Assembly (NCBI GenBank): GCA_965208685.1
Contig: CBDBPL010000007.1
Coordinates: forward strand, 3,782,001-3,846,000
Length of the DNA: 64,000 nucleotides
Direction: 5' to 3'
Source of the DNA: JAJEFO01 sp965208685
GTDB lineage: Bacteria > Pseudomonadota > Alphaproteobacteria > Rhodobacterales > Rhodobacteraceae
The notes beneath the pieces were generated by a model, which was not told the DNA's origin, did not search any database, and was given only the letters and a program-made list of their open reading frames with translations. A program made the translations under genes and the position numbers. This document shows, in pieces, positions 25,673 to 34,200 of this stretch. The first letter of the stretch is position 1; every line of letters begins with the position of its first letter.

Positions 25673-27016
25673 ATGACCTCATTAGCCAAACTGACAGATG
25701 CCCTCCTCCACGCGGCGACAAGGGCGGGCGCAGAAACAGCGGATGCCATCGCGATCAAGGGGCATTCCGTCGCGGTCGAAGTGCGAGACCGCGCACTGGA
25801 GCATGCGGAAAGCGCCGAGAGCGTCGAGATCGGCCTACGCGTGCTGCTCGGCCAGCGCCAGGCCACCGTCGCCTCGTCTGACACCGGCGCTGAAGCCATT
25901 GCCGAAATGGCGGAACGTGCCATCGACATGGCGAGGGTCGCACCGGAAGATGCCCATGTCGGCCTCGCCGACCCGGATCAGCTTGCGCGGCACTGGGATC
26001 TGGGCGCGCTGGACCTGGTCGACGGCTCGGACCCGCCGGCTCCGGCGGAAATGGAAAGAACCGCGCTACTGGCCGAAGCGGCAGCACTCTCGCATCAGGG
26101 CATCTCGCAGGTTGCCGTTGCCGCCGCGTCATTCGGGCAGAGCGCGTTTCATCTTGCTGCTACCAACGGTTTTTCGGGCGGATGGGAGCACACGTCTCAC
26201 GGCACCGATTGCGTCGCCATTTCCGGCGAGGGTCTCGAAATGGAGCGTGACCATTGCAGCGAAAGCCGAATTCACCGTTCCGACCTGCCTGACGCCGAAG
26301 ACATCGGACATCGCGCTGCTGAACGCGCCCTTGCCCGCGCCGGTGCGCGAAAGCCCGAAACCGGCGCCTTTCCCGTCCTCTATGACGAACGCGTCGCCGG
26401 CAGCCTGATCGGCCATCTGGTGCATGCCGCAAACGGCTCGGCCGTGGCGCGCGGCAGTTCCTGGCTTCGCGACAGGCTTGGAGAATCGGTCCTGCCCGAC
26501 GGGCTGTCCATCAGCGAGAATCCGCACCGTCCCAGGGTCTCAGGTTCTCGGCCATTCGATGCCGAGGGCCTGCCGACGCGCGCCCGAAAGATCGTCGAAG
26601 ACGGAATTCTGAACGGGTGGACGCTTGATCTCGCGACCGCCCGCAAGCTCGGCATGGAAAGCACTGCCAGCGCATCCCGGGGCCCGGCCTCGCCGCCCAC
26701 CCCGTCGGTCACGAACATCGCGTTGACCGAGGGCTGCGTTTCCCGCGACGACCTGATTCGCGACATGGGAAACGGCCTGATGGTCACTTCGCTGATGGGG
26801 ACGTCGATAAATCCCACGACCGGCGACTACTCACGCGGTGCCAGCGGGTTCTGGATCGAGAACGGCGAGATCGCCTACCCGGTCAACGAGTGCACGATCG
26901 CGGGCAACCTGCACGACATGTTCCGAACCATCCGCCCTGCAAATGATGCGCGCCACCATCTGCGAAGGGTCGTTCCGTCGCTCCTGGTCGAGGGCCTGAC
27001 CGTTGCCGGCAAGTGA
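25673..27016 (+). CDS. pmbA: TldD/PmbA-family metalloprotease
   Basis: A 447-residue protein of the TldD/PmbA (TldE) type: VEVRDRALEHAESAESVEIGLRVLLGQRQ in the N-terminal domain, NPHRPRVSGSRPFDAEG in the middle, and GNGLMVTSLMGTSINPTTGDYSRGASGFWIENGEIAYPVNE at the C-terminus, given here in parts. TldE lacks the HExxxH zinc motif that TldD carries, and I see none, consistent with PmbA. It matures peptides in complex with TldD. It overlaps the next gene by 14 bases, as in the common pmbA-cysQ arrangement. Confidence 0.92.
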   Translation: MTSLAKLTDALLHAATRAGAETADAIAIKGHSVAVEVRDRALEHAESAESVEIGLRVLLGQRQATVASSDTGAEAIAEMAERAIDMARVAPEDAHVGLADPDQLARHWDLGALDLVDGSDPPAPAEMERTALLAEAAALSHQGISQVAVAAASFGQSAFHLAATNGFSGGWEHTSHGTDCVAISGEGLEMERDHCSESRIHRSDLPDAEDIGHRAAERALARAGARKPETGAFPVLYDERVAGSLIGHLVHAANGSAVARGSSWLRDRLGESVLPDGLSISENPHRPRVSGSRPFDAEGLPTRARKIVEDGILNGWTLDLATARKLGMESTASASRGPASPPTPSVTNIALTEGCVSRDDLIRDMGNGLMVTSLMGTSINPTTGDYSRGASGFWIENGEIAYPVNECTIAGNLHDMFRTIRPANDARHHLRRVVPSLLVEGLTVAGK

Positions 27017-27773
27017 TCTCGACCTTCTCGAGGAAACGGCGCGCGAAGCCGGGGAGATCGCGAGCCGTTTCTGGCGCGGCGACCAGCAGGTTTGGGACAA
27101 GGGCAAGGAAGGTCCGGTCAGCGAAGCCGATCTCGCGGTCGACCGGCACCTGAAGGAACGGCTTCTGAACATGCGTCCCGACTACGGCTGGGTCAGCGAG
27201 GAAACCGTGGACGACCCCGTTCGGCTTTCTGCCAAGCGGGTCTTCATCATCGATCCCATTGACGGGACGCGTTCCTTCATTGCCGGGGAACACACCTGGG
27301 CGCATTCGCTTGCGGTGGCGGAAGACGGCCGGGTGGTCGCGGCCTGCGTCTTTCTGCCCGTTCGGGCGAAAACCTATCTTGCGGCGGACGGCGCAGGCGC
27401 GACACTGAACGGCACGCCGATCGCGGCGTTGCAGCGCGACAGGCTGGAAGGGGCTTCCTTGCTGAGCTCGCGCGTCGGGCTCAGTCCCAAATACTGGTCA
27501 GGCGGACCCCCGGACGTGAAGCGTCACTTCCGGTCTTCGTTCGCGTACCGCCTGGCACTCGTGGCCGAGGGCAGCTTCGATGCATCGCTGACGCTTCGAC
27601 CGACATGGGAATGGGACGTCGCGGCAGGCGCTCTCATTGCAACGGAGAGCGGGGCGCGTGTCAGTGACCGAAACGGCCGCAGCCCGGAATTCAACAGCGG
27701 CACACGCCAAGTGGACGGCGTGATTGCCGGCGGCCATACCGTGCACGGGGAACTGTTGAAACGCTTGGCGTGA
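27003..27773 (+). CDS. 3'(2'),5'-bisphosphate nucleotidase / inositol-monophosphatase family (CysQ-like)
   Basis: A 256-residue IMPase-superfamily phosphatase. Metal-binding motifs are EETVDDP (about 63-70), DPIDGTRSF (about 82-90) and WEWDVAAGALIATESGA near 200, the second aspartate site. TTG 27003 overlaps the pmbA stop. CysQ converts PAP to AMP, recycling the product of PAPS-dependent reactions such as the sulfotransferase at 14622. Inositol phosphatase activity cannot be excluded from motifs alone. Confidence 0.86.
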   Translation: MPASDLDLLEETAREAGEIASRFWRGDQQVWDKGKEGPVSEADLAVDRHLKERLLNMRPDYGWVSEETVDDPVRLSAKRVFIIDPIDGTRSFIAGEHTWAHSLAVAEDGRVVAACVFLPVRAKTYLAADGAGATLNGTPIAALQRDRLEGASLLSSRVGLSPKYWSGGPPDVKRHFRSSFAYRLALVAEGSFDASLTLRPTWEWDVAAGALIATESGARVSDRNGRSPEFNSGTRQVDGVIAGGHTVHGELLKRLA

Positions 27774-27815
27774 TTGCGGCGATGCCTTCAGAACGCTTCG
27801 CGTGCCCTTGGCTCT

Positions 27816-28874
27816 TCAGGCCAGCTCTTCGGGCATGCTGTCGACAACGATGTCCATGGCCTTGCGCATGACAGAGGGCAGATCCTCCCTGCGCAAGCCG
27901 GCCACGAAGTGCCCGCAATCAGCTCGCGCATCGTTCTGCAGCTCCGCCACGCGCAACGAGAGACGCAGCTGGAAATGCGTGAAGGCATGCCGCACCTCGG
28001 CGCCTGGATTCCACCATTCGCCTTGAATCGGCGGCGCCTCCTCCGGCGGTTCCGCGGTCCATTCGGTTCCCGGCCAGCCCAGCATGCCTCCGAGAAGGCC
28101 CTTTTCCGGTCTCGTCTGCACCAACCACGCACCGTCCGCGCGTCGCGCCAAGTAGGCAATGCCGTAGCGCACGGGCCTTGCCGTCTTGGCCGCTCTCTTC
28201 GGCAACTCCAGATGCCGGCCCGCCGCCATCGCCTGGCAGTTGCCCGACCACGGGCAAAGGCCGCAGGCCGGGGACTTCGGCGTGCAGATCGTGGCCCCCA
28301 AGTCCATGACGGCCTGCGCATAATCTCCTGGGCGCTCTGCAGGGGTCAGCCGCGTTGCAAGGGCGACCAGTTCGGGCTTTGCCTTGGGAAGCGGGGTCTC
28401 GACGCTGAACAGCCTCGACATGACCCGTTCCACGTTTCCGTCAACCACCGTCTCGGGCCGGTTGAAGGCGATCGCGGCAACAGCGGCGGCCGTGTAGGGG
28501 CCGATGCCAGGCAGGCGCAGCAAGTCTGCGCGCGTTTCGGGAAACCGACCGCCGTGGTCCTGAGCGATCGACCGGGCGCACTTCAGGAGATTCCGCGCCC
28601 GCGCGTAGTAGCCGAGGCCGGCCCACTCGGCCATGACATGCGCATCTTCAGCTGCAGCAAGCGACCTGACATCTGGCCATTTCTCGACAAAGCGCTGGAA
28701 ATACGCCCGAACGGCAGCCACCGTAGTCTGCTGAAGCATGATCTCGCTCAGCCACACTTGATACGGGTCGGGAACCTCGCCCGCCTTCCGTTCCGACGGG
28801 CCAACGCGCCACGGCAGGTCGCGTGCGTGCGCATCGTACCACTCCAGGAGAATCGTGGCGGACGGGTCACGCAT
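27816..28874 (-). CDS. mutY: A/G-specific adenine glycosylase
   Basis: A 352-residue base-excision repair enzyme that removes adenine opposite 8-oxoguanine. SEIMLQQT holds catalytic Glu (E44), LLRLPGIGPYTAAAVAAIAF is the helix-hairpin-helix, and VVDGNVERV holds catalytic Asp. CTPKSPACGLCPWSGNC is the 4Fe-4S loop. The C-terminal third is the NUDIX-like 8-oxoG recognition domain. The gene is divergent from DUF721, as is usual in alphaproteobacteria. Confidence 0.95.
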   Translation of the reverse strand: MRDPSATILLEWYDAHARDLPWRVGPSERKAGEVPDPYQVWLSEIMLQQTTVAAVRAYFQRFVEKWPDVRSLAAAEDAHVMAEWAGLGYYARARNLLKCARSIAQDHGGRFPETRADLLRLPGIGPYTAAAVAAIAFNRPETVVDGNVERVMSRLFSVETPLPKAKPELVALATRLTPAERPGDYAQAVMDLGATICTPKSPACGLCPWSGNCQAMAAGRHLELPKRAAKTARPVRYGIAYLARRADGAWLVQTRPEKGLLGGMLGWPGTEWTAEPPEEAPPIQGEWWNPGAEVRHAFTHFQLRLSLRVAELQNDARADCGHFVAGLRREDLPSVMRKAMDIVVDSMPEELA

Positions 28875-28962
28875 TGTTTATGCCTCAGTCCCGGGCTTTC
28901 GACTGGTCACGGCGCACATGATCCCTAGAATAGAGCGAGGGCGGTCTTTCGGAAAGCGATCG

Positions 28963-29481
28963 ATGAAGGCGCAAGGCAAGATTCACGAACCAAAGCGCCG
29001 CGAACGCGGATTCGAGCGTGCCTCAATCCTTGTCGCGGGCCCTGTCCGCGCGGCGGGAGAGCATCGCGGCTTTGCGGTTTCGCGACTTCTCACGCATTGG
29101 ACCGAAGTGGCCGGCCCGGACATCGCTCGCGTCTCGCGACCGGTCGAGGTCACCTATGGCCGCGGGCTCGGGGCGACGCTCACTCTCCTGACGACAGGCC
29201 CCGAGGCGCCGATGCTGGAGATGCAAAAGGACAGAATCCGCGAGCGCGTGAACGCGTGCTACGGCTACGGCGCGATCGAGAAGATCCGCATCACGCAGAC
29301 CGCCGCAACCGGATTTGGCGCTCCAGACGCGGTCTCGGGGCGCAATGACAAGGACACCAGGACTGCGGGGCCGACTTCGATCAAGGCGAAGGAAGCCGCC
29401 AGCGAGATCCGGGACGAAAGTCTCCGCAAGGCGCTTGAGCGCCTCGGCACAAACGTCCTGTTCGACGAAGAACGAAAGTGA
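28963..29481 (+). CDS. DUF721 (DciA-like) protein
   Basis: A 172-residue protein with the DUF721 fold at residues about 35-100 (LLTHWTEVAGPDIARVSRPVEV, LEMQKDRIRERVNACYGYGAIEKIRI). DUF721 proteins include DciA, the replicative helicase operator of bacteria lacking DnaC/DnaI; whether this protein does that job is inference. It is divergent from mutY by 88 bases and followed at 10 bases by dsbA, the common alphaproteobacterial order. Confidence 0.85.
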   Translation: MKAQGKIHEPKRRERGFERASILVAGPVRAAGEHRGFAVSRLLTHWTEVAGPDIARVSRPVEVTYGRGLGATLTLLTTGPEAPMLEMQKDRIRERVNACYGYGAIEKIRITQTAATGFGAPDAVSGRNDKDTRTAGPTSIKAKEAASEIRDESLRKALERLGTNVLFDEERK

Positions 29482-29491
29482 GGTTTCGGCC

Positions 29492-30163
29492 ATGATCCGA
29501 CGATTGACGATTCTTGCCGCGCTGGCCGCTGTTGCCTTCGCGACCGCACATATCCTCTCCGTGCGCAACGTGCTGCCCGGCCCCGTCGGCCAGGCCCTGG
29601 CACAGGACGCCAAGGACATCGACACGTCGATGATCAAGGAGATGACGCTCGGCAATCCGGACGCGGCAGTGACCGTGATCGAGTACGCCTCCTTCACGTG
29701 TCCGCATTGCGCGACGTTCCACGCCGGGCCGTACAGGCAGCTCAAGACCGAATACATCGATCCCGGACTGATCAACTTCATCTACCGTGAAGTCTATTTT
29801 GACCGCCCTGGCCTTTGGGCCAGCATCACGGCCCGTTGCGGGGAAGGCGCCGAGGGCAGGTTTTTCGGCATCGTGGACATGCTCTACGAACAGCAGCGGG
29901 ACTGGGCCGGCGGCAGCAGTGACTCTCAAGAGATCGTCGAGAGGCTTCGCAGGATCGGCAAGACGGCCGGGCTGACGGATGCGGATCTCGACGGGTGCTT
30001 CACCGACGGCGACCGGGCACAGGCGCTCTACGCCCTGTATCTGCAGAACGCGGACGCAGACGGCGTCAGGTCCACGCCAAGTTTCGTCATTGACGGCAAG
30101 CTCCATGGCAACATGTCCTATGGCGAGTTGAAGGCCCTGATCGACGAAGCGCTCGACGGGTGA
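29492..30163 (+). CDS. DsbA-family thiol:disulfide oxidoreductase
   Basis: A 223-residue exported thioredoxin-fold protein. A signal peptide or anchor covers residues 1-35 (ILAALAAVAFATAHILSV). The active site CPHC is in YASFTCPHCATFHAG and the cis-Pro region is STPSFVIDG. The CPHC dipeptide and length agree with alphaproteobacterial DsbA-like proteins of the DUF721-linked group. It oxidises or isomerises disulfides in the periplasm. Confidence 0.9.
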   Translation: MIRRLTILAALAAVAFATAHILSVRNVLPGPVGQALAQDAKDIDTSMIKEMTLGNPDAAVTVIEYASFTCPHCATFHAGPYRQLKTEYIDPGLINFIYREVYFDRPGLWASITARCGEGAEGRFFGIVDMLYEQQRDWAGGSSDSQEIVERLRRIGKTAGLTDADLDGCFTDGDRAQALYALYLQNADADGVRSTPSFVIDGKLHGNMSYGELKALIDEALDG

Positions 30164-30202
30164 TGACGCCGTTGCTCGCGGAGGTGGCGGCATGATTCCG
30201 TG

Positions 30203-30616
30203 TCATTGGCCGTCGGACCAAATCCGGCCCTTCCACCCCTGAAGGCCTGCCAGCCCGCCAGACTCGGGATCCCTCGATATCAGAGGACACGCCACCTGGA
30301 TTGCGGTCGCGGCGATCATTCGGTCAATGGGATCCGGATGATCCCATCCCAATGAACCAGCCAGGATTGCCATCCGCCCCGAATATTGCGCGACACGGAA
30401 TCCCTGGGCAAGACACAGGTTGTCAAGAGTGCCAACGCAGGGTGCCATCTCGGGCCATTTTCCCTTGTGCACCTTCAGCGCGATCTCATGGAGGGCGCAG
30501 GGTAGCACGCGAACCGTTGCGCCTCATTCGAGCTTGCGCCGCGCCTCCGACGTCAATTGCGACGGCGAAACCAGGGACCAGGCCAACACTTGCGTGTCGA
30601 TCAGGACATTGCTCAA
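30203..30616 (-). pseudogene. VapC-like PIN-domain toxin with an internal stop
   Basis: Reading from TTG 30616 the frame gives SNVLIDTQVLAWSLVSPSQL and RRKLE, then a TGA at 30524-30526. The same frame continues with GATVRVLPCALHEIALKVHKG to the natural stop at 30203. The aspartate of LIDT, the glutamate of LHEIA and the aspartates of WDHPDPIDRMIAATA make up the PIN acidic site, so the only visible defect is the nonsense codon. The two halves together would be about 137 residues, the normal VapC size. The start overlaps the antitoxin stop. An error in the assembly is possible. Confidence 0.78.
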
Positions 30617-30843
30617 GCACCCCACGCCGCAAGCTCATCCTTGGTCATTGGCTCGGAGAAGTCGGGGACGCTGTCTGGGCTCACGACTCCTTCCAGAATG
30701 CCAAGACGCACGCCTGCAACCGCCATGGGCACAAGCCGCGCGGCCGGAACCCCGTTGCGCGCAATGATGACTTCCTCACCTGCATCGACAGCGGCAAGAA
30801 GCTGGGACAACTTCGCCTTCGCCTCGACAACGTTGACTTGCAT
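30613..30843 (-). CDS. Phd/YefM-like antitoxin
   Basis: A 76-residue antitoxin, MQVNVVEAKAKLSQLLAAVDAGEEV at the N-terminus with ARNGVPAARLVP, the classic Phd/YefM DNA-binding half. The C-terminal half (PDFSEPMTKDELAAWGA) would bind the toxin. A GAGGAG site precedes ATG 30843. Its TGA overlaps the TTG start of the vapC remnant. The antitoxin appears intact while its toxin is interrupted. Confidence 0.85.
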   Translation of the reverse strand: MQVNVVEAKAKLSQLLAAVDAGEEVIIARNGVPAARLVPMAVAGVRLGILEGVVSPDSVPDFSEPMTKDELAAWGA

Positions 30844-30954
30844 CGCAACATCTCCTCGTCCGACATGGACAATGAGTAGACAACTGCGTTCCCTGGCGCA
30901 AAGTCGCAACATTGCGCACCGCCCGCCGGGATCGGATTCTCAGTTGAAGACGGC

Positions 30955-31956
30955 TTAGGACTCGACTGGTGGAGCCACTCGCAGGCCGGCAAGCGCCGCG
31001 TCCAAGACTGAGGTGTCATCCATCGCCAGCCGCACCGGCAAGGTCAGGACACCTTGGCGGGATGCGGACGACAGGCGCACTGCATCTTTTTCGGTCGTCA
31101 CAAGTTGCGCCGACAGCGAACGCGCATCTCGTTCAAGGCGCGCAATCAATGCATCGCCCAGCGGCTGGTGGTCATCCAGGGCCTCAGCCCGCACAACCTC
31201 CGCCCCGAGGTCCCTGATCGTTGCGAAGAACTTCTCCGGGCGTCCGATGCCGGCAAACGCAAGAACCCGCAGACCCTTCCAGTCCATGCCGGTCGGCAGA
31301 ACATCGAGGCTCCCCTTCGAATGCGACACTGAAATCGCATCGCCCCAAATCCGCCGGAATCTCTCCTGCGCGTCAGGGCCGCCAATTGAGAGCACCAGAT
31401 GCGCCCGCGCCAGACCGGCCGCCACCGGCTCGCGCAAGGGACCGGCCGGCATGACGCATCCATTGCCGAACCCCGTTTCCGCGTCTACCACGACAACGTT
31501 CAAGTCCGCGGAAACACCTGGATTCTGCAGTCCGTCATCCATGACGATCACGCGTGCCCCTGCTGCTTCGGCCGCACGCACGGCCGCGGCACGGTCGCGG
31601 GCAACCCACGTGGGCGCAAATGCAGAAATCAGGAGGGGTTCGTCGCCGACATCGTCTGCGCCGTGACGTCGTTCATCGACGCGCAAGGGACCTCTTTCGC
31701 TTCCCCCGTAGCCTCGCGCAACCACATGCGTGCCCGCCCCCAGGCGTTCGACCAACGAGATGACGGTCGGCGTCTTGCCAGTGCCACCAACGTTGATGTT
31801 GCCGACACAGATCACGGGGACGCCGGCCCGGTAACCTGTCCTCCGCGCGATTCGGCGCGCCGCGGCGGCCGCCCAGATTGCCGCCAAGGGCGCCAGCAGC
31901 CGGGCCTGCCATCCCGGTCTGCCGGGCGGGTTGGCCCAGAACGACGGCGGACGCAT
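30955..31956 (-). CDS. lpxK: Tetraacyldisaccharide 4'-kinase
   Basis: A 333-residue inner-membrane-associated kinase that adds the 4'-phosphate of lipid A. There is a hydrophobic N-terminal helix (LLAPLAAIWAAAAA), Walker A GNINVGGTGKTP (near 52-63), RGYGGSERGP, and MDDGLQNP as the catalytic/Walker-B-like segment. ATG 31956 gives the family N-terminus MRPPSFWANPPG. In related genomes waaA lies between DUF4170 and lpxK; here it is absent. Confidence 0.93.
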   Translation of the reverse strand: MRPPSFWANPPGRPGWQARLLAPLAAIWAAAAARRIARRTGYRAGVPVICVGNINVGGTGKTPTVISLVERLGAGTHVVARGYGGSERGPLRVDERRHGADDVGDEPLLISAFAPTWVARDRAAAVRAAEAAGARVIVMDDGLQNPGVSADLNVVVVDAETGFGNGCVMPAGPLREPVAAGLARAHLVLSIGGPDAQERFRRIWGDAISVSHSKGSLDVLPTGMDWKGLRVLAFAGIGRPEKFFATIRDLGAEVVRAEALDDHQPLGDALIARLERDARSLSAQLVTTEKDAVRLSSASRQGVLTLPVRLAMDDTSVLDAALAGLRVAPPVES

Positions 31957-32445
31957 CACGCCTTCCCCAACACCTGAAGGGCCAACCGGACAAACCCGTT
32001 CCTTTGCCCGACCATCACGGTCGAGCCATCCGCTGCTGCACATCGGGCGGTTGGCATGCACGTCTGGACATGGCCGCGTGTCATGCGTGACCTGGCGTCG
32101 CCGTCCGACCTGCCAGGCATGTGCCGCGAGGCGATGCGCGGACACGACATGCTCCGGCTGCAAGGAAGAACCTGCTCGGGAAAGTCATGAGTGACCGAAC
32201 TGGTTGCGTCGCGGGTGGCCCGTGGGAGTGACGCTCGACCGGCAGTGCGGGCTGGCGGCTTGCCGAATTTCAGGAATCCGCCGTCGCGTGGACTTGGCCA
32301 TGCCGAAAGGCCCGAAATCAAGGGACGAAACGCAACGAGGCGTCCGGGACTGGTGCATCTCCAAGACAAGGTGCGACTGCTTTGGCATCCCCGATGTCGC
32401 GTGAAATCAATTCGGGCTGACACCGAGTCACGTGCATGACGCCCG
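31957..32445. other. Intergenic region lacking an expected gene
   Basis: These 489 bases separate DUF4170 from lpxK. The usual waaA (Kdo transferase, about 1.3 kb) is not encoded, and I could not recognise fragments of it in any frame. Open frames present are rich in arginine/serine and look like shadows. No RNA gene seen. Confidence 0.5.
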
Positions 32446-32691
32446 TCACTTGCCCAGCTCCACGGTGGAAGACGCCTCGGCGTCTTCGTCCCGAAGCCGG
32501 TGCAGATGTGCAATGAAATACCGCATATGCGCATTGTCCACGGTTCGCTGCGCCTCGGCTTTCCATGCATTGTAGGCCGCTTGATAGTCCGGGAAGATCC
32601 CCACGACATGGATGTCGTCGACGTTCCGGAACACGCTCTTTGCCGGATCGACAAGTTCGCCGCCAAAGACGAGATGCAACCGTTGAGCCAT
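32446..32691 (-). CDS. DUF4170 small protein
   Basis: An 81-residue protein matching the alphaproteobacterial DUF4170 family: MAQRLHLVFGGELVDP, then FRNVDDIHVVGIFPDYQAAY and WKAEAQRTVDNAHMRYF. Function unknown. It commonly sits between the CysQ-like phosphatase gene and waaA-lpxK, suggesting a link to lipid A or envelope metabolism. It is upstream of lpxK on the same strand. Confidence 0.87.
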   Translation of the reverse strand: MAQRLHLVFGGELVDPAKSVFRNVDDIHVVGIFPDYQAAYNAWKAEAQRTVDNAHMRYFIAHLHRLRDEDAEASSTVELGK

Positions 32692-32780
32692 TGCGCTTCT
32701 CCTCCAAGTGTCACTCTAAAGCTAGACCGCGCAGGCCAGTCGTCAAGCGCCGGACCGAACGCCGTGCCGGAATCCCTCGC

Positions 32781-33515
32781 CTAGGGCACCGTCAACCTCT
32801 CGCGGCCACGCGTACTCAGCAAATGGCATTCACCTCCGTCAAACACGACGGGGACAATGGGGCGTCCCATGGCCGCGCCGGCATCGATATTGACGCGGTT
32901 GCCATAGTGCGTGGGTGCGTAAACCGGCGTGTGCCCGTGCACGATCAGCGCCTCGTGGTCATCACGATGCCAGTGGAACTCTTCCCGGATCCACACCAGA
33001 TCGTCCTCGTCCTGCTCGTTCATGGGAATGCCGGGCCGAATCCCCGCATGAACGAAAATCATGCCGTCTTCGCGATGCCAGAACGGAAGCGCCGCAAGAA
33101 ACTCGCGATGCGTGTCTGGCACTAGGGATCGCGCTTGGGCGAAGAGAGACGCAAAGTCCTCCGGGACATCGCGCTCCAGCCCGTAGGATGCAAGCGTCGC
33201 ACGGCCTCCCATGCCGGTGCTCAACCAGAACCAGGCATTCTGAAGCCCTTCCGAGGAATCGAAGTCGCACGACAGAAACTCGACGAAACAACGGTCGTGG
33301 TTCCCGCAAAGCACGATCCAGTCTTCGCCGCACGCGATGCCGTCGATCAGGAACTGGATGACGCCTCTTGCATCCGGCCCGCGATCGACGAGGTCGCCGA
33401 CATGCACGATCCTCGCGGCAGCACCACCCGCACGTGCACGATCCGCGGCAATCAGGGCATGCGCCGCCTTCAACTGGTCGAGATGTCCGTGAATGTCACC
33501 GATGGCGTAGATCAT
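32781..33515 (-). CDS. Metallophosphoesterase (serine/threonine phosphatase-like)
   Basis: A 244-residue PPP-type metallophosphatase: GDIHGH (residues 6-11), GDLVDRGP (about 40-47), CGNHDRCF (about 72-79), FVHAGI and HGHTPVY supply the metal-binding and catalytic residues. Start at 33515 gives MIYAIGDIHGH, the normal family N-terminus. Relatives hydrolyse protein phosphoserine/threonine or diadenosine tetraphosphate. It follows the aquaporin gene by 7 bases and so belongs to the serC-serA transcription unit or its tail. Confidence 0.88.
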   Translation of the reverse strand: MIYAIGDIHGHLDQLKAAHALIAADRARAGGAAARIVHVGDLVDRGPDARGVIQFLIDGIACGEDWIVLCGNHDRCFVEFLSCDFDSSEGLQNAWFWLSTGMGGRATLASYGLERDVPEDFASLFAQARSLVPDTHREFLAALPFWHREDGMIFVHAGIRPGIPMNEQDEDDLVWIREEFHWHRDDHEALIVHGHTPVYAPTHYGNRVNIDAGAAMGRPIVPVVFDGGECHLLSTRGRERLTVP

Positions 33516-33522
33516 CGCGCGC

Positions 33523-34200
33523 TCATTTCCTTGCCGATGCATTGTCTCTCGCAAACAGCCAGCGTGCAAACAGGGAGGCCACAACGGCCCCGACCAGTTC
33601 CGCCGCAACGAAACCTGGAACGTCCATTGGGCGAATGCCCGAAAAGCTGTCCGTGAATCCCCGTGCAATCGCGACGGCGGGATTGGCGAACGAAGTTGAC
33701 GAAGTGAACCAGTATGCGGCACCGATAAAGAGGCCGACAAGCCAGGGCACGGCCTCAGGTCGCTGTCGAATGCCCGCGAGGATTACAAGCACCAATCCAA
33801 ATGCCGCCACCGCTTCCGCAAGCCACACCGCGCCGCCCGTTCGCACCGTCGTCGACGCCTGGATGACCGGCTGCGCGAACATCAGGTGCGCCAGGAATGT
33901 TCCTGACACGCCACCAGCGACCTGGGCGATCGCGAACGCCAGGGCACGAAGGCCCGAAGTCTCGCGCCCGATCAGGAAAGCGAGCGTGACGGCCGGATTG
34001 AAATGCGCACCGGAGACAGGACCAAGGGCCGTGATCAGAACGACCAGAATGGCCCCGGTGGGAAGGGCATTGCAGAGGAGCTGAAGCGCAACGTCGTCCG
34101 TCAGCCGTTCGGCCATCAAGCCCGAGCCGACGACGGTCGTGACCAGAAGCCCCGTGCCCAGCGCCTCTGATGCAAGATGTCGAACCGGAATCCCCGCCAT
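33523..34200 (-). CDS. Aquaporin / MIP-family channel
   Basis: A 225-residue membrane channel with six transmembrane segments and two NPA boxes, HFNPAVTLA and FANPAVAIARGFTDSF, arranged as the usual inverted repeat. The R after the second NPA (ARGF) is the selectivity-filter arginine. Water or small neutral solutes are the expected permeants. ATG 34200 overlaps the serA stop by one base (TGATG). MIP genes next to serA are not a textbook operon, so the link may be local. Confidence 0.88.
   Translation of the reverse strand: MAGIPVRHLASEALGTGLLVTTVVGSGLMAERLTDDVALQLLCNALPTGAILVVLITALGPVSGAHFNPAVTLAFLIGRETSGLRALAFAIAQVAGGVSGTFLAHLMFAQPVIQASTTVRTGGAVWLAEAVAAFGLVLVILAGIRQRPEAVPWLVGLFIGAAYWFTSSTSFANPAVAIARGFTDSFSGIRPMDVPGFVAAELVGAVVASLFARWLFARDNASARK

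Noticed and set aside
27774..28928. 384-residue plus-strand frame opposite mutY
   Set aside because: It has no recognisable motifs and is fully antisense to a well-conserved MutY gene.
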